This document shows positions 7,090 to 15,922 of a stretch of 22,185 bases of DNA, in pieces. Both the position numbers and the translations under genes were made by a program. Source of the DNA: a virus; the IMG/VR virus record IMGVR_UViG_3300046007_006311, positions 1 through 22,185 of that record; one strand, written 5' to 3'. Numbering within the stretch: position 1 is the first letter of the stretch; every line of letters starts with the position of its first letter. Under the pieces are notes generated by a model that had not been told where the DNA came from, searched no databases, and was given only the letters and a program-made list of their open reading frames with translations.

Positions 7090-7134
7090 GGCCGCCGCGA
7101 TGGAGCAGCGGCCTTCAGAACGTCCAAGGAGGAC
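7090..7134 (+). promoter_or_regulatory. Leader hairpin and strong ribosome site before 7139
   Basis: GGCCGC (7090-7095) can pair with GCGGCC (7108-7113). It is followed by AAGGAGG (7126-7132), which ends six bases before the GTG at 7139. This ribosome site is why GTG 7139 is preferred over the in-frame ATG at 7079, which has only a G run two bases upstream. The 13-base string GTCCAAGGAGGAC (7122-7134) recurs exactly at 7477-7489, where it serves the tail tube gene. Confidence 0.5.
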
Positions 7135-7138
7135 GCCT

Positions 7139-7492
7139 GTGAGCGTTTACCTAACGCTGCCCGACAATGTTGGGCTCGCACCGCCATTCATTCGCCAAGG
7201 CGGCAAGCTCGTCCCGAACCCGAAGGCCGGTGAACCCGAACCGCTCAACAGCATCGGCGTGCCGATCCAGATCCCCGTCATGGCTGACGGCGAGGTCATC
7301 GACAGCACGCAGACGTACCGCATCGAGCCGGCACAGAAGCTCGGTGACGGCGACTGGGCACGCATCGTGCCTGGCACACGCATCGTCGAGGTCAACCACG
7401 AAGGGCTCGCCAACGTGCTTCGCACACTGGCCGGCTACGTGGACTGCGACCCGCCGAAGAAGTCAACCCCCAAGCAGTCCAAGGAGGACTAG
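7139..7492 (+). CDS. Unknown protein between tail terminator and tail tube
   Basis: Read from GTG 7139, the product has 117 residues and starts MSVYLTLPDNVG; a 20-residue longer form from ATG 7079 is possible but poorly initiated. The sequence is Pro/Val-rich with probable beta strands (PIQIPVMADGEVIDS, TQTYRIEPAQ, RIVEVNHEG), then a short helix (LANVLRTLAGYV) and a lysine-rich tail PPKKSTPKQSKED. No family is recognised. Its 3' end contains the ribosome site of the major tail gene (AAGGAGG at 7481-7487), so the two genes are transcriptionally and probably translationally linked. A tail accessory or assembly protein is the reasonable expectation. Confidence 0.7.
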   Translation: MSVYLTLPDNVGLAPPFIRQGGKLVPNPKAGEPEPLNSIGVPIQIPVMADGEVIDSTQTYRIEPAQKLGDGDWARIVPGTRIVEVNHEGLANVLRTLAGYVDCDPPKKSTPKQSKED

Positions 7493-7495
7493 CAC

Positions 7496-8527
7496 ATGGC
7501 AACCGCTATCGAGTCCGGCATCGGGACTCTCAACTACGGCAGGCAGTCCGCTAAGGGCTCGGCCGCAACCGCATCCACCACCACCGTTGGCTTTGACAGG
7601 CCGAAGTGGGAGGGTGGTTTCCTCAAGCCGAACAAGAAGCTCGGCATGCAGGAATACATCGACGGGCAGCGATTCGCTTCCCCGAGCACCTACACCGACA
7701 GTGTTGGCGGTGAGGTCGGAACGCTGACCCTCCAGCTTCAGCCGGAGAACGCGGGCCTGTACGCCGCCGCGATTCTCGGCGTGGACACCGTCACCGGATC
7801 GAGCGACCCGTACACGCACACCATCACCAGCGCCGGCACGTCCGGCCACTGGTCAACCTGGTGGCAGAAGGTCGGATCAACTGTCGGCCCGGAGCGTGAG
7901 TGCTTCATCGACAGCAAGATCGCCAAGCTGACGCTGACCAGCACGTTCGCGGACAAGGTTCTCCGCGGTGAGCTGGACATTCAGTGCCTCAGTGCGGCAC
8001 GCACGTTCACCTCGGACGCGGCGAAGACGGAGAACAGCAGCGACCCGTATTTCCACACGGAAGCAACCGGGTCGTTCAGCTTCGATTCCACCACCATCAA
8101 CGAGATCACCGAGAGCACCTTGGAGATCGACACCGCGATGACCCCGTTCTACGGTGACAACGTCGCTCCCTTGCAGCTCATTGAAGGCAAGGGCATGATC
8201 ACCCGCTCGTTTAAGAGCATCGTCACCGATGACACGCTCGGGAAGTTCCGCAAGGCCGTCTACAACGCGGCTTCGCCCGCCTCAAGCACGAACCCGTCCA
8301 GCAGCGTGTTCTACGCGAACATGACGCAGACGTTCACCCGTGCGGCGGATCGCACCCTGACGATCACCACCCCGAAGGTCGCTATCGACCCGGAAACGAT
8401 GGATGTTGCCCCGCGCCCGGAGGGCGGCGAGATCGAGCTTACGCTCGGTGGACGCTGCCTGAAGGACGGTGCGACCGCCGCCGTTACGGTGATTGCTCTT
8501 TCCGGCGAGTCCAGCAGCTACGCCTGA
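7496..8527 (+). CDS. Major tail (tube) protein
   Basis: This 343-residue protein starts at an ATG eight bases after AAGGAGG (7481-7487). It is beta-rich with few charged helices, and has the alternating pattern of tail tube proteins: GFDRPKWEGGFLKPNKK, then DSVGGEVGTLTLQLQPE, KLTLTSTFADKVLRGELDIQ, and GSFSFDSTTINEITESTLEID. It resembles the long two-barrel tube proteins of actinophages. Ala/Thr/Ser richness and strong codon bias agree with a highly expressed virion protein. It forms the hexameric rings of the tail shaft. The position before the frameshifted chaperones and tape measure gene makes the call robust. The stop overlaps the ATG of the chaperone gene (TGATG). Confidence 0.85.
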   Translation: MATAIESGIGTLNYGRQSAKGSAATASTTTVGFDRPKWEGGFLKPNKKLGMQEYIDGQRFASPSTYTDSVGGEVGTLTLQLQPENAGLYAAAILGVDTVTGSSDPYTHTITSAGTSGHWSTWWQKVGSTVGPERECFIDSKIAKLTLTSTFADKVLRGELDIQCLSAARTFTSDAAKTENSSDPYFHTEATGSFSFDSTTINEITESTLEIDTAMTPFYGDNVAPLQLIEGKGMITRSFKSIVTDDTLGKFRKAVYNAASPASSTNPSSSVFYANMTQTFTRAADRTLTITTPKVAIDPETMDVAPRPEGGEIELTLGGRCLKDGATAAVTVIALSGESSSYA

Positions 8528-9228
8528 TGCCGGCGGCCAAGCGGCCGCCTGCTAAGGGGGCAGCCCGCACACTGACCGTCGCCCGCTTTGAGCAGGCGAT
8601 GATCCTTCTCGAGCAGCTGGTCGATGAGAACACCGACCTGTTCATCGGAAAGATGCATTCTTTCCGTGAGAAGCACCGTGAGGGCACTGACAGGAAGCTG
8701 AACGCTGAGGAGGCCGCGCAGGTTGCGGCCGCCCTCAGTGCCGCCATTGAGGAGGAGTCACGAGACGCAGTCCAGCTCGCTGAGGAGGTCCAGGCGAGTG
8801 GGCTGCGCGCGTACGATCAGCCAAGCTCGCAAGAGGTTCTGATGGCCGCCGGGGTCGCTACGGCCCCGGCGTTCATTGGCGCCGCGTTGCGCCTGGTTGC
8901 GTTGCTTGAGATCCCCGAGGGGGATTTCGAGCAGGCATACGACGATGGTTCCCTTGACGAGCTTGTTGAGGAGAAGGCCGGTGAGCTTCGCAAGCTGGAT
9001 CTGGAGGATGCGAGGAAGCTCACGGCGGAAAAACTTGACCTGCTGGCCTCTAAGTCGGGGGCCGGGTCGGGGGAAGGACTGCGCTCGCTGGTCACCGCGG
9101 TTTGGCGGGCGCTGACAATAGCCGCGGTAGCAACGACCCCGAGCGAAGGCTCGGGGTTGTCGTCGTTGACGGGCTCGCTCGAAGCTATGGGTGGAGCCGA
9201 CGAGACATCCTCCACGCCATCCCTGTAG
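8527..9228 (+). CDS. Tail assembly chaperone G
   Basis: This 233-residue protein starts at the ATG overlapping the tail tube stop. It begins with a Lys/Arg-rich segment, followed by mostly helical, acidic sequence (FEQAMILLEQLVDENTDLFIG, EEAAQVAAALSAAIEEESRD, GDFEQAYDDGSLDELVEEKAG). Size and position are those of the lambda G-type chaperone that coats the tape measure before tube growth. A second reading frame, one base back, opens at 9054 and runs to 9395, giving a G-T fusion by -1 frameshift. The last 50 residues of G itself are Ser/Gly/Thr-rich and low in structure, as expected where two frames share one stretch. Confidence 0.87.
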   Translation: MPAAKRPPAKGAARTLTVARFEQAMILLEQLVDENTDLFIGKMHSFREKHREGTDRKLNAEEAAQVAAALSAAIEEESRDAVQLAEEVQASGLRAYDQPSSQEVLMAAGVATAPAFIGAALRLVALLEIPEGDFEQAYDDGSLDELVEEKAGELRKLDLEDARKLTAEKLDLLASKSGAGSGEGLRSLVTAVWRALTIAAVATTPSEGSGLSSLTGSLEAMGGADETSSTPSL

Positions 9229-9395
9229 ATGAGGCGCTCGAGCTGCTTGGCCTGGTGGTTGAGGCCCGCAACGCTGAGCAGCGTTTTGAGGCTGCCCTTC
9301 ACGGCGTGGAGTTACAGGACGACGGGCGCGGCGGTAACACGCGCGGGATTCGCGGGTTTCACGAACGGATCAAGAACAGGTGGAAAGGCGGGTAG
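8527..9395 (+). CDS. Tail assembly chaperone G-T, made by -1 frameshift
   Basis: The -1 frame relative to G is blocked by stops at 9036-9038 and 9051-9053 and is open from 9054 to 9395. The slip must therefore lie between 9054 and the G stop at 9228. The fused product would have about 289 residues. Its T part carries a compact helical domain, YGWSRRDILHAIPVDEALELL, followed by LVVEARNAEQRFEAALHG. This W-x-x-x-[DE]-[IL]-x-x-x-P-x-x-E pattern is common in T domains. The basic C-terminus (FHERIKNRWKGG) ends four bases before the tape measure ATG. There is no credible independent start for T, which supports the frameshift. The ratio of G to G-T usually controls tail assembly. Confidence 0.8.
9069..9075 (+). 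other. Candidate -1 slippery site GGGGGAA
   Basis: In the G frame this reads G GGG GAA. The P-site tRNA can slip back onto GGG without mismatch, while the A-site Glu tRNA would re-pair imperfectly. A similar run, GGGGG, lies at 9057-9061 (G GGG GCC). The more canonical-looking GGAAAAA at 9027-9033 cannot work, because the -1 frame meets stops right after it. GGGGGAA is the best candidate by position, not proven. Confidence 0.5.
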
Positions 9396-9398
9396 CTG

Positions 9399-12230
9399 AT
9401 GGCGCTTGAGGCTGGCAGCGTTTACGCGGTCCTTGGCGGCAAGTTTATGCCGACTGGGTTTGCGCAGTTTGACGCGGCGATGAAAAAGAGCGCCGCGTCT
9501 GCTGGCGCGGCTGAGGCGCAGATCAACCGGTCTAGTGGCCGGTCGGCTGCGGCGATGGGCGCGCTGGGTACAGCTGCCAAGACCGGTGCTGCTGCCGGGC
9601 TGCTCGCGGTTGGTGTTGCCGCGGTCTCAAGCGTGAAGTCCGCGCAGAAGTTTGAGAAACAAATCAGCGAGCTTCGCGCCGTAACCCGCGCCTCCTCGCA
9701 GGATATGGCGACGATGCGTAAGGCCGCGCTTGATCTTGGTGCGAGCACCGGGATTGGTGCGACGCAGGCCGCGCAAGCGTTGACCGAGCTCGCTAAGGGC
9801 GGTCTGTCCAGCGAAAAGGCCATTGGGGCGCTGAAGGGCACAATCGCTATGGCTCAGGCCGGCGGGATGGACCTGGCGACCGCTGGTGAGACCGTGGCAA
9901 ACGCGCTTAACCTGTTCAAGCTGCGTGGTGAGGACGCCACAATGGTCGCGGATTCGTTTGCAAACGCCGCGAACGCCACGACCGCTGACATCGGGTTTTT
10001 TGCGCAGGGCATGGCGCAGGGTGGTGCTGCCGCTAAGGCCGCCGGCCTGGACTTCTCGCAGACCACAGTGTTCCTTGAGGCGATGGCCGCTAACGGCTTC
10101 AAGAGCGGATCAGATGCCGGTACGTCGATGAAAACGGCGCTTATCCAGCTAGCTAACCCGACGAAGCGAGCTCAAGAGGCCGCAAAGGAGCTCGGTGTCG
10201 CGTTCTTCGATCAGCAGGGGCAGATCAGGCCGCTGCCAGCTATCGCTAAGGAGCTCGGTGACGCGTTTGATGGCATGAGCAAGAAGGAGAAACTTGCTAC
10301 CGCCACGCGCCTGGTTGGCACGGACGGTATGCGCGCGCTGCTGGCGCTCGCTGATCAGGGCCCGGCAAAGCTCAAGGGTTTTGCGGCGGCTAATGCTGAG
10401 ACCGGGTCGGCCGCTCGCGTCGCTGCGGACAAGATGGACAACTACGAGGGCGCCAGCAAGCGCCTCGGCGCAGCGTTTGAGTCGCTCAAGATTGAGGCCG
10501 GCACCGCGCTGATGCCCGCGCTGACCGATGCGGCGAACGGGCTGGCGGATTTCTTCAACCAGCTGCGAACCGGTGAGGGTGTCGGCGGCGTGGTCGCGGA
10601 CATTGGCCGCACGTTCCTGCGGCTTTCCGAAACCGTCCAGACGCTCGCCACTGGCGTGACGTTTGAGAAGATGGCGGAAACCTGGGGAAGCGGATTTACA
10701 AATGCTTCGCTGAAGGTGCTTGGCGCGATTCGCGCAATCGTGCAGGCGATGGTTACCGCCTCGAGCATCGGCGGAAAGTTCAATCCGTTTAGGGGCATTG
10801 TTGGCCCGCAGGCCCGGCAGGCGCTGAGCAACATTGATCAGATCACCGCGAATCTTCGCGGCATTGAGGCTCGCCGCACAAACATCAAGCTGATCGCGGA
10901 CAAGAAGGATGTGCTCAGCAGCATCCAGCAGATTCAGCGCAGCAAGATCGCGCCGAAGGTCGCAAAGATCCAGGCGGATGATGGCGATGCTAAGTCGAAG
11001 ATCAAGAAGCTAGTGGCGCTTGGTATTCCGCGGAAGGTTGCGCGCGTGCTTGCGGATACTGGTTCAGCGCAGGCGGCGATCAGCCGTGTTCGATCTGAGC
11101 TCGCGGCGATCACTAGCAAGACGGTGACGTTGACTGTTCGCCGGGTCGGTCAGGCGATCTCCGGGAACGCCGCTGGCCGCGGCGCCGGTAGCGCGGAGAC
11201 CGCCTTGGTTGGTGAGGGTGGCGGCCCTGAGTACATCGTCGACACGGCGACAGGCCGCAGCCGCAAGGTGACTGGCCCGACGGTGATGAATCTTTCACCG
11301 ACGGAGTACGTGATCCCAACGGAAAGCAAGTATCGCGGCCGCGCGCTTGGGCTGATTGCTGAGATGGCTTCTGACATGGGCTTGGTTGGGTACGCCAAGG
11401 GCCGCAAGGGCAAGAAGAAGGAATCCGCTAAGGAGCGCAAGAAGCGCCGTGAGCGCGAGGATCGGCGCATCGGGATTTCGGACACGAACGCCGGTCGGTT
11501 TGGCACGGAGATGGACACCGCGCAGATTGAAGGTAAGCAGAAGGCTTGGGAGGAGGCGCGCAATAAGCGCCTGAAGGCACTAAACACTCATCTTGGCCGT
11601 GTGACCGCGGCCAGGAAGCGCACGAAGCCCGGTTCGCAGCGGTATACCGAGCTTTCCGCGAAGGCTTCGGAGATTCGTAACGCGATCGCCTCTACTAAGG
11701 CTGAGACCTATCAGGTTGATCCGGTTGACACGGGCCTGACCGATGGTGAGCAAAACCAAATCGACGCGCTTGACGCGGCGATTGCCCTCGCTGCTTTAAC
11801 TGAGGGCACAGGTGATGACCTCGCCGCACTCCAAGGCAAGGCCGGTGTTCTGGCCGGGATGCTTGAATCGGCGCGCACGTCGGGTCGCCCGTCGCGCGTC
11901 ATTACCGAGCTTGCCGGGCAGCTCAAGAGCACCCGTGATGACATCTCCTCACTTACGGGGCAGGCTGCTGGAACACCTGACACTGCTGGCCCGACCGCTG
12001 ATGAGCAGGCGCAGAACGAGCAGAAGATGAACCGGGAGCGCATTAACGCGCAGTCAGCGTTCATCGACCGCTTGGTTGGCGCAACGATCGGTGGGGCGGG
12101 GAACACGCTGGTGTTTCAGTCCTACGTCCCGCCGAGCCCGACGGAAGCTAAGCGCCTGGCGGATTACACCGTTGGTGGCATCGGGTATCAGGGCAGTGTT
12201 CCCTCAAGCCGTGAGTCGGTGGGTGTCTGA
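9399..12230 (+). CDS. Tape measure protein, TP901 type
   Basis: This 943-residue protein starts at the ATG three bases after the T stop. Residues 1-50 are Ala-rich and helical, and 51-79 form a hydrophobic stretch (AAGLLAVGVAAVSSV). The conserved TP901 tape measure core spans about 85-330: LRAVTRASSQDMATMRKAA, LGASTGIGATQAAQALTEL, MAQGGAAAKAAGLDFSQT, GTSMKTALIQLANP, LVGTDGMRALLAL. Further on there are repeats with KIKKLVALGIPRKVARVL, a basic segment (KGRKGKKKESAKERKKRRE, about 666-685) and coiled-coil-like helices to the end. It sets tail length; the known rule of about 0.15 nm per residue predicts a shaft near 140 nm. No lytic transglycosylase or peptidase domain is evident. It is the longest gene in the window, fixing a siphovirus-like tail. 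Confidence 0.95.
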   Translation: MALEAGSVYAVLGGKFMPTGFAQFDAAMKKSAASAGAAEAQINRSSGRSAAAMGALGTAAKTGAAAGLLAVGVAAVSSVKSAQKFEKQISELRAVTRASSQDMATMRKAALDLGASTGIGATQAAQALTELAKGGLSSEKAIGALKGTIAMAQAGGMDLATAGETVANALNLFKLRGEDATMVADSFANAANATTADIGFFAQGMAQGGAAAKAAGLDFSQTTVFLEAMAANGFKSGSDAGTSMKTALIQLANPTKRAQEAAKELGVAFFDQQGQIRPLPAIAKELGDAFDGMSKKEKLATATRLVGTDGMRALLALADQGPAKLKGFAAANAETGSAARVAADKMDNYEGASKRLGAAFESLKIEAGTALMPALTDAANGLADFFNQLRTGEGVGGVVADIGRTFLRLSETVQTLATGVTFEKMAETWGSGFTNASLKVLGAIRAIVQAMVTASSIGGKFNPFRGIVGPQARQALSNIDQITANLRGIEARRTNIKLIADKKDVLSSIQQIQRSKIAPKVAKIQADDGDAKSKIKKLVALGIPRKVARVLADTGSAQAAISRVRSELAAITSKTVTLTVRRVGQAISGNAAGRGAGSAETALVGEGGGPEYIVDTATGRSRKVTGPTVMNLSPTEYVIPTESKYRGRALGLIAEMASDMGLVGYAKGRKGKKKESAKERKKRREREDRRIGISDTNAGRFGTEMDTAQIEGKQKAWEEARNKRLKALNTHLGRVTAARKRTKPGSQRYTELSAKASEIRNAIASTKAETYQVDPVDTGLTDGEQNQIDALDAAIALAALTEGTGDDLAALQGKAGVLAGMLESARTSGRPSRVITELAGQLKSTRDDISSLTGQAAGTPDTAGPTADEQAQNEQKMNRERINAQSAFIDRLVGATIGGAGNTLVFQSYVPPSPTEAKRLADYTVGGIGYQGSVPSSRESVGV

Positions 12231-13702
12231 TGGCTGACCGGCGCCGCGTTGTCACCATCACCCCGGCCGGGGCTGTTGGTCTCGTGAAGGATCTGGAGGA
12301 CGGCACTAGCTACTTCTCGGTGCGTGACAGCTTTGAGGTCACGTCATCGCCACGAAAGACGGTGTTTGCGCAGCGCACGCGTCGTTACGGCGGCGGGCAG
12401 GCCGCGAGCGAGTCGCATGAGAACGCGGTGGTTAAGTGGAAGATGATGGTTGCCGGGTCGACCGCGGACAACGTGAACGCCAACGTGGAGTCCGCGCTCG
12501 GGGTACTTGAGCGCGCAACGCTGGACACGTTCCTTGAGTGGCGCCCGGAGGGTGCGGGAACCAGCACCTACTTTGAGATTCGTGGCCCGGCGTCTTGGCA
12601 GCTGAGCTATCAGTGGGTTCAGTACGTCGGCACGAAGACGATGATTGTGGATGTGTCGGTTCCGGTTGCGCCGCTCGCTCGCGGTGACGTGACTGATGCG
12701 GTGCCGATTCAGTCGCAGACCTTCAGCAGCACAACGATGCCGGAGACCGTTGCGCTTGGCACCGCGGTTCCCGGGACCGCTCCGGCGGCGTGTGACATCA
12801 GCTTGCGAACCAGTGGCGGCACCAGCGCCCCGATTTGGGCGCTGATTGGGTGGACCAGGCGGCCGGACACGCCGATGGCCGGATCAATCGCTCCGTTCGG
12901 AGCGGTGGACGCGGAGAGCTACACCTCGGTGACGACGTGGGCGGCGATCGGCACCGACACCAACTTTCGCAACAGCAACGGCATTCGCGCCACCACATCC
13001 GGTGCTGGGACCGCATCGGCGTTGTGGACGGTTGACCCGTCGGTAATGCAGCCTGATGAGTTCACTGAGGGCACGATTGACGTTGAGGTTTGGGCGCGGG
13101 TGGAGCTCGCGTCGACCGTAGTGTCACCGAAGCTGACGTTGAGCCTTGAGCCGAACGCCGGCAGCTCGTTTGGCGCCTCGCAGTACAGCGCGGAGTTCGG
13201 GTCGGCGGGCAAGCTGCTAACGCTTCCCTCGAGCGGGACCAGGTTCCGTTTTGTTCGGCTTGGGACGCTGACGATGCCGGTGGACACGGTTACGCCTTTG
13301 AAGTGGGATGTGAAGGTTGCGGCGGCGTGGTCGACTGGTTCAAGCGGCTCGTTTGGCCTTGACTACCTGTGCCTAGTGCCTGCTCGGTCTAGGGCGGTGA
13401 GTAAAAGCGGGGTCGCTAATGATTCCGCTTTCCCGGATTTCATCGTGTCAACGAGCGACACCACCAAAACGGTCCGGTCGGATCTGTCGGGGCTGGTGGC
13501 GTCAGCTGCCGGGAACGCCGGCGCGGATTCCGGGCTTGGTGGCACCCCGATTGAGTTGCCGCCTGGTGACGTGAACGTGTTCGTGAAGTTGTCAAGCCTG
13601 GTTGCTGATGATCCAACCTCCGATGCGACTACGGAGCAGAAGGAGCACACTGGCGTCACCGGCACGTTTTTGATCTCGCCGCGCTACTGGATTACGAGGT
13701 AG
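12230..13702 (+). CDS. Minor tail protein, probable distal tail (Dit-like) protein
   Basis: This 490-residue protein starts at the ATG overlapping the tape measure stop (TGATG). Being first after the tape measure, it takes the place of the distal tail protein. The N-terminal 160 residues (RVVTITPAGAVGLVKDLED, FSVRDSFEVTSSPRKTVFAQ, VVKWKMMVAGSTADN) look like the beta-rich ring domain. The middle part, about 230-400, has a jelly-roll-like series (YTSVTTWAAIGTDTNFRNS, SALWTVDPSV, GTIDVEVWARVELA, FRFVRLGTLTMP) typical of an inserted carbohydrate-binding-like module. The C-terminus, TGTFLISPRYWITR, closes as a beta strand. The role is from order and fold pattern. It would join the tube to the tip and may touch the host surface. 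Confidence 0.7.
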   Translation: MADRRRVVTITPAGAVGLVKDLEDGTSYFSVRDSFEVTSSPRKTVFAQRTRRYGGGQAASESHENAVVKWKMMVAGSTADNVNANVESALGVLERATLDTFLEWRPEGAGTSTYFEIRGPASWQLSYQWVQYVGTKTMIVDVSVPVAPLARGDVTDAVPIQSQTFSSTTMPETVALGTAVPGTAPAACDISLRTSGGTSAPIWALIGWTRRPDTPMAGSIAPFGAVDAESYTSVTTWAAIGTDTNFRNSNGIRATTSGAGTASALWTVDPSVMQPDEFTEGTIDVEVWARVELASTVVSPKLTLSLEPNAGSSFGASQYSAEFGSAGKLLTLPSSGTRFRFVRLGTLTMPVDTVTPLKWDVKVAAAWSTGSSGSFGLDYLCLVPARSRAVSKSGVANDSAFPDFIVSTSDTTKTVRSDLSGLVASAAGNAGADSGLGGTPIELPPGDVNVFVKLSSLVADDPTSDATTEQKEHTGVTGTFLISPRYWITR

Positions 13703-13706
13703 CTCG

Positions 13707-15884
13707 GTGTCCCTTGTTCTGCTGTTCAACGGGCAGGGTGGGTACACCCCGCCGGTCAGCACCTACGGGTTCACGCAGCCAAAGGATGTCATTGTTCGCG
13801 TTCAGGCCCTCGATGGTGCGTGGGAGACTTGCGGCGCTGACCGGGCCCGCGGGATTGTCCCGGAGAACGTGCAGCTGGTCAGTGATCAGTGGGGTAGTAA
13901 GACCGCGTCGTTTGATTTGCGTCGTGACCCGAAGGCGATCTGGCCGGACATCAGTGCGTTCGCGCCGGTTGAGGTTGAGGTGGGCGGCCGGCTGGTGTGG
14001 TCGGGCAGGGTGGCTGAGACCCCGGTGCGTGACAGCACCGACAGCGTTATCAGCGTGCAGTGTGAGGGCTGGCAGGCGCACCTGGACGATGACCTTTATG
14101 AGCGGATCTACGCGCACACGAACCTTGGGGACTGGAAGGATGGGCGTGGTGACCCGAGCGCGACGTTGACGACGCTTTTGGCGGTGTGGCAGGTCTCGGC
14201 GGAGTCCGGGAAGTTGTCGATGATCTGCCCGAAGGACAGCTCCCCGGCTGGTCGTGCTGCGTTGGTGCTTGATCTTGGCCCGAACAGCACCGCGTCAAGG
14301 GTGGTGGTTGATTGGTCGATTACCGCTCGGGCTGCGGCTTCGGGTAACCGCGCGTTCTATTTGGGGTCGAGTAACACGTCGGGGGATGCTGGCGGCTCAC
14401 CGACCTTAGACACGATTTCAACTAGCACGACGGCAACGTCAGGGACGTATTCCAAGACGTTGACTACGCCCTCCAGGTGGCTGTTTCTGGCTTACGACGC
14501 CAACACGTATGGGTCGGCTTGTACGGCGGATGATGGGGTGACCATCACTAACGTCCAGGTGTTCGCGGATACCGCTTACGAGTCTGGAAACACGTCGATC
14601 TTGAAGGCTGATCAGGTGGTGAAGGATGCGCTGAGTCGCGCGACGTTGTTGTTGAGTAGTGATCAGTCGGGGATTAGCGCGGGAACGTTCAGTATCCCGG
14701 AGCTCGCGCCGTCTGATCCGAAGACGCCGCGTGAGATGTGGAATGGCGTGAATGCGTTTGAGGATTACCAGGCGGAGATTGATGTGTTGAAGCGCCCGGT
14801 GTTTAGGGCGAAGCCGAGCAGCCCGGAGGTTGAGGTTGGGGCTTGGTCGGGAATGGAGTTTGAGGACTCGTCAGCTAACTCGGGTGGGGATGTGTATTCC
14901 GGGGTGGTGGTGACGGGTACGCAGGCGGATGGCTCACCGTTGCGGGTCACTCGCACGCAAGCGCAGCAGCCAGGGGTGTTGTCGACTGCGTTGACAACAC
15001 CAGCCGTCACGAATCCTTCGTTTGCGACTAACACATCGGGTTGGAGCTTGTCGGGTGCTTCGTCAACGATTACGCGCGACACGGTCACGTTTGATTCGTC
15101 ACCGGCTTCGTTGCGGTGGGATCTGACAGGAGCGTCAGACAACCTGAGCTATGGTGCCAGCTACTACTTGACTGGAGCTACAACTGGCACCTTCAGGAAA
15201 GGCGTGACTTACACCCTTACCGTTAGGGCAAGGCCAAATGCTGCCGGGCCATTTTACACCACTGCGCTTAGACTAGTGTTTGGTGACTATTCGTCGCCCT
15301 GGACAAACATAGCCGTTGGGAACACATATTTCAATAGCAACGCTTGGCAGACGCTTCAAGTCGCGTGGACGCCGATTACATCATTTAGCGGTAACGCGGT
15401 TCAGATCTTTTCACTTGCAGGCGCCGGGGGTAATGCGTTCTTCTACATTGACTCACTTAGCATCGCTGCCGCGCAGCCAACCATCATTGAGCGCCGCAGC
15501 TTTGCACGCACCAAACAGGTAGCCAGCAGCTTCACGCTCACCACCCCCGCCGCGCAACAAATAGCCGACAAGTGGCTTCTTTCGCATAAGACCAGCCCGT
15601 TCAAAGGCCGCGCGAAACTCACCGGCAACCAGGCGTGCCGCGAAATCAAAACCGGCCGGCCAGTTAAGCCCGAGGAGCTCCTCCTCCGAACCGGTGAGCT
15701 AATCCGCTTCGGTGACCGCATCGACCCTGACACTGGCGCCACCGGCCGCGACGGGCGCCTAGTGGAAGCGCAATACGAAGCCGACACTGACAGCGTCACC
15801 CTCACCATCGACAGTAGCCGCGCCGGATTTGAAGCGCTCCTCGAGCGCCTCGGCGTCGTCCTCGGCCAAAACCGGTTCAGCTAA
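13707..15884 (+). CDS. Minor tail protein, tail hub with inserted carbohydrate-binding-like domain
   Basis: This 725-residue protein starts at GTG 13707, with GAGGTAG overlapping the previous stop. The N-terminal hub region (about 25-130, DVIVRVQALDGAW, ENVQLVSDQWGSKTASFDLRRD, VEVEVGGRLVWSGRV) resembles gp27/Tal-type hub proteins. A section near residues 175-290 has a GNRAFYLGSSNTSG pattern. A module from about 430 to 590 begins NPSFATNTSGWSLSGAS and ends FFYIDSLSI, which is the outline of a CBM4/9-like carbohydrate-binding jelly roll. The hub continuation (KQVASSFTLTTPAAQQIADKWLL, LLLRTGELIRFGDRID) follows. Base composition changes across these parts: G/T-ending codons first, A/T-richer DNA around 15120-15470, then A/C-ending codons to the end. 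It suggests domain swapping. It probably forms the tail tip and recognises host cell-wall glycan. Confidence 0.75.
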   Translation: MSLVLLFNGQGGYTPPVSTYGFTQPKDVIVRVQALDGAWETCGADRARGIVPENVQLVSDQWGSKTASFDLRRDPKAIWPDISAFAPVEVEVGGRLVWSGRVAETPVRDSTDSVISVQCEGWQAHLDDDLYERIYAHTNLGDWKDGRGDPSATLTTLLAVWQVSAESGKLSMICPKDSSPAGRAALVLDLGPNSTASRVVVDWSITARAAASGNRAFYLGSSNTSGDAGGSPTLDTISTSTTATSGTYSKTLTTPSRWLFLAYDANTYGSACTADDGVTITNVQVFADTAYESGNTSILKADQVVKDALSRATLLLSSDQSGISAGTFSIPELAPSDPKTPREMWNGVNAFEDYQAEIDVLKRPVFRAKPSSPEVEVGAWSGMEFEDSSANSGGDVYSGVVVTGTQADGSPLRVTRTQAQQPGVLSTALTTPAVTNPSFATNTSGWSLSGASSTITRDTVTFDSSPASLRWDLTGASDNLSYGASYYLTGATTGTFRKGVTYTLTVRARPNAAGPFYTTALRLVFGDYSSPWTNIAVGNTYFNSNAWQTLQVAWTPITSFSGNAVQIFSLAGAGGNAFFYIDSLSIAAAQPTIIERRSFARTKQVASSFTLTTPAAQQIADKWLLSHKTSPFKGRAKLTGNQACREIKTGRPVKPEELLLRTGELIRFGDRIDPDTGATGRDGRLVEAQYEADTDSVTLTIDSSRAGFEALLERLGVVLGQNRFS

Positions 15885-15922
15885 AACCCCCGAAAACCCG
15901 CGACCTTGCAGGAAGAACGATC

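Noticed and set aside
7167-7727. 186-residue + strand open frame across the tail gene boundary
   Set aside because: It is low-complexity Ser/Arg/Pro sequence out of frame with two better genes that have strong ribosome sites.
9027-9033. GGAAAAA as the chaperone slippery site
   Set aside because: A slip here would meet stops at 9036-9038 and 9051-9053 in the -1 frame, so it cannot yield G-T.
9102-9395. T domain as an independent gene from TTG 9102
   Set aside because: No ribosome site is seen and it begins inside G in the -1 frame, which is what a frameshifted fusion predicts.
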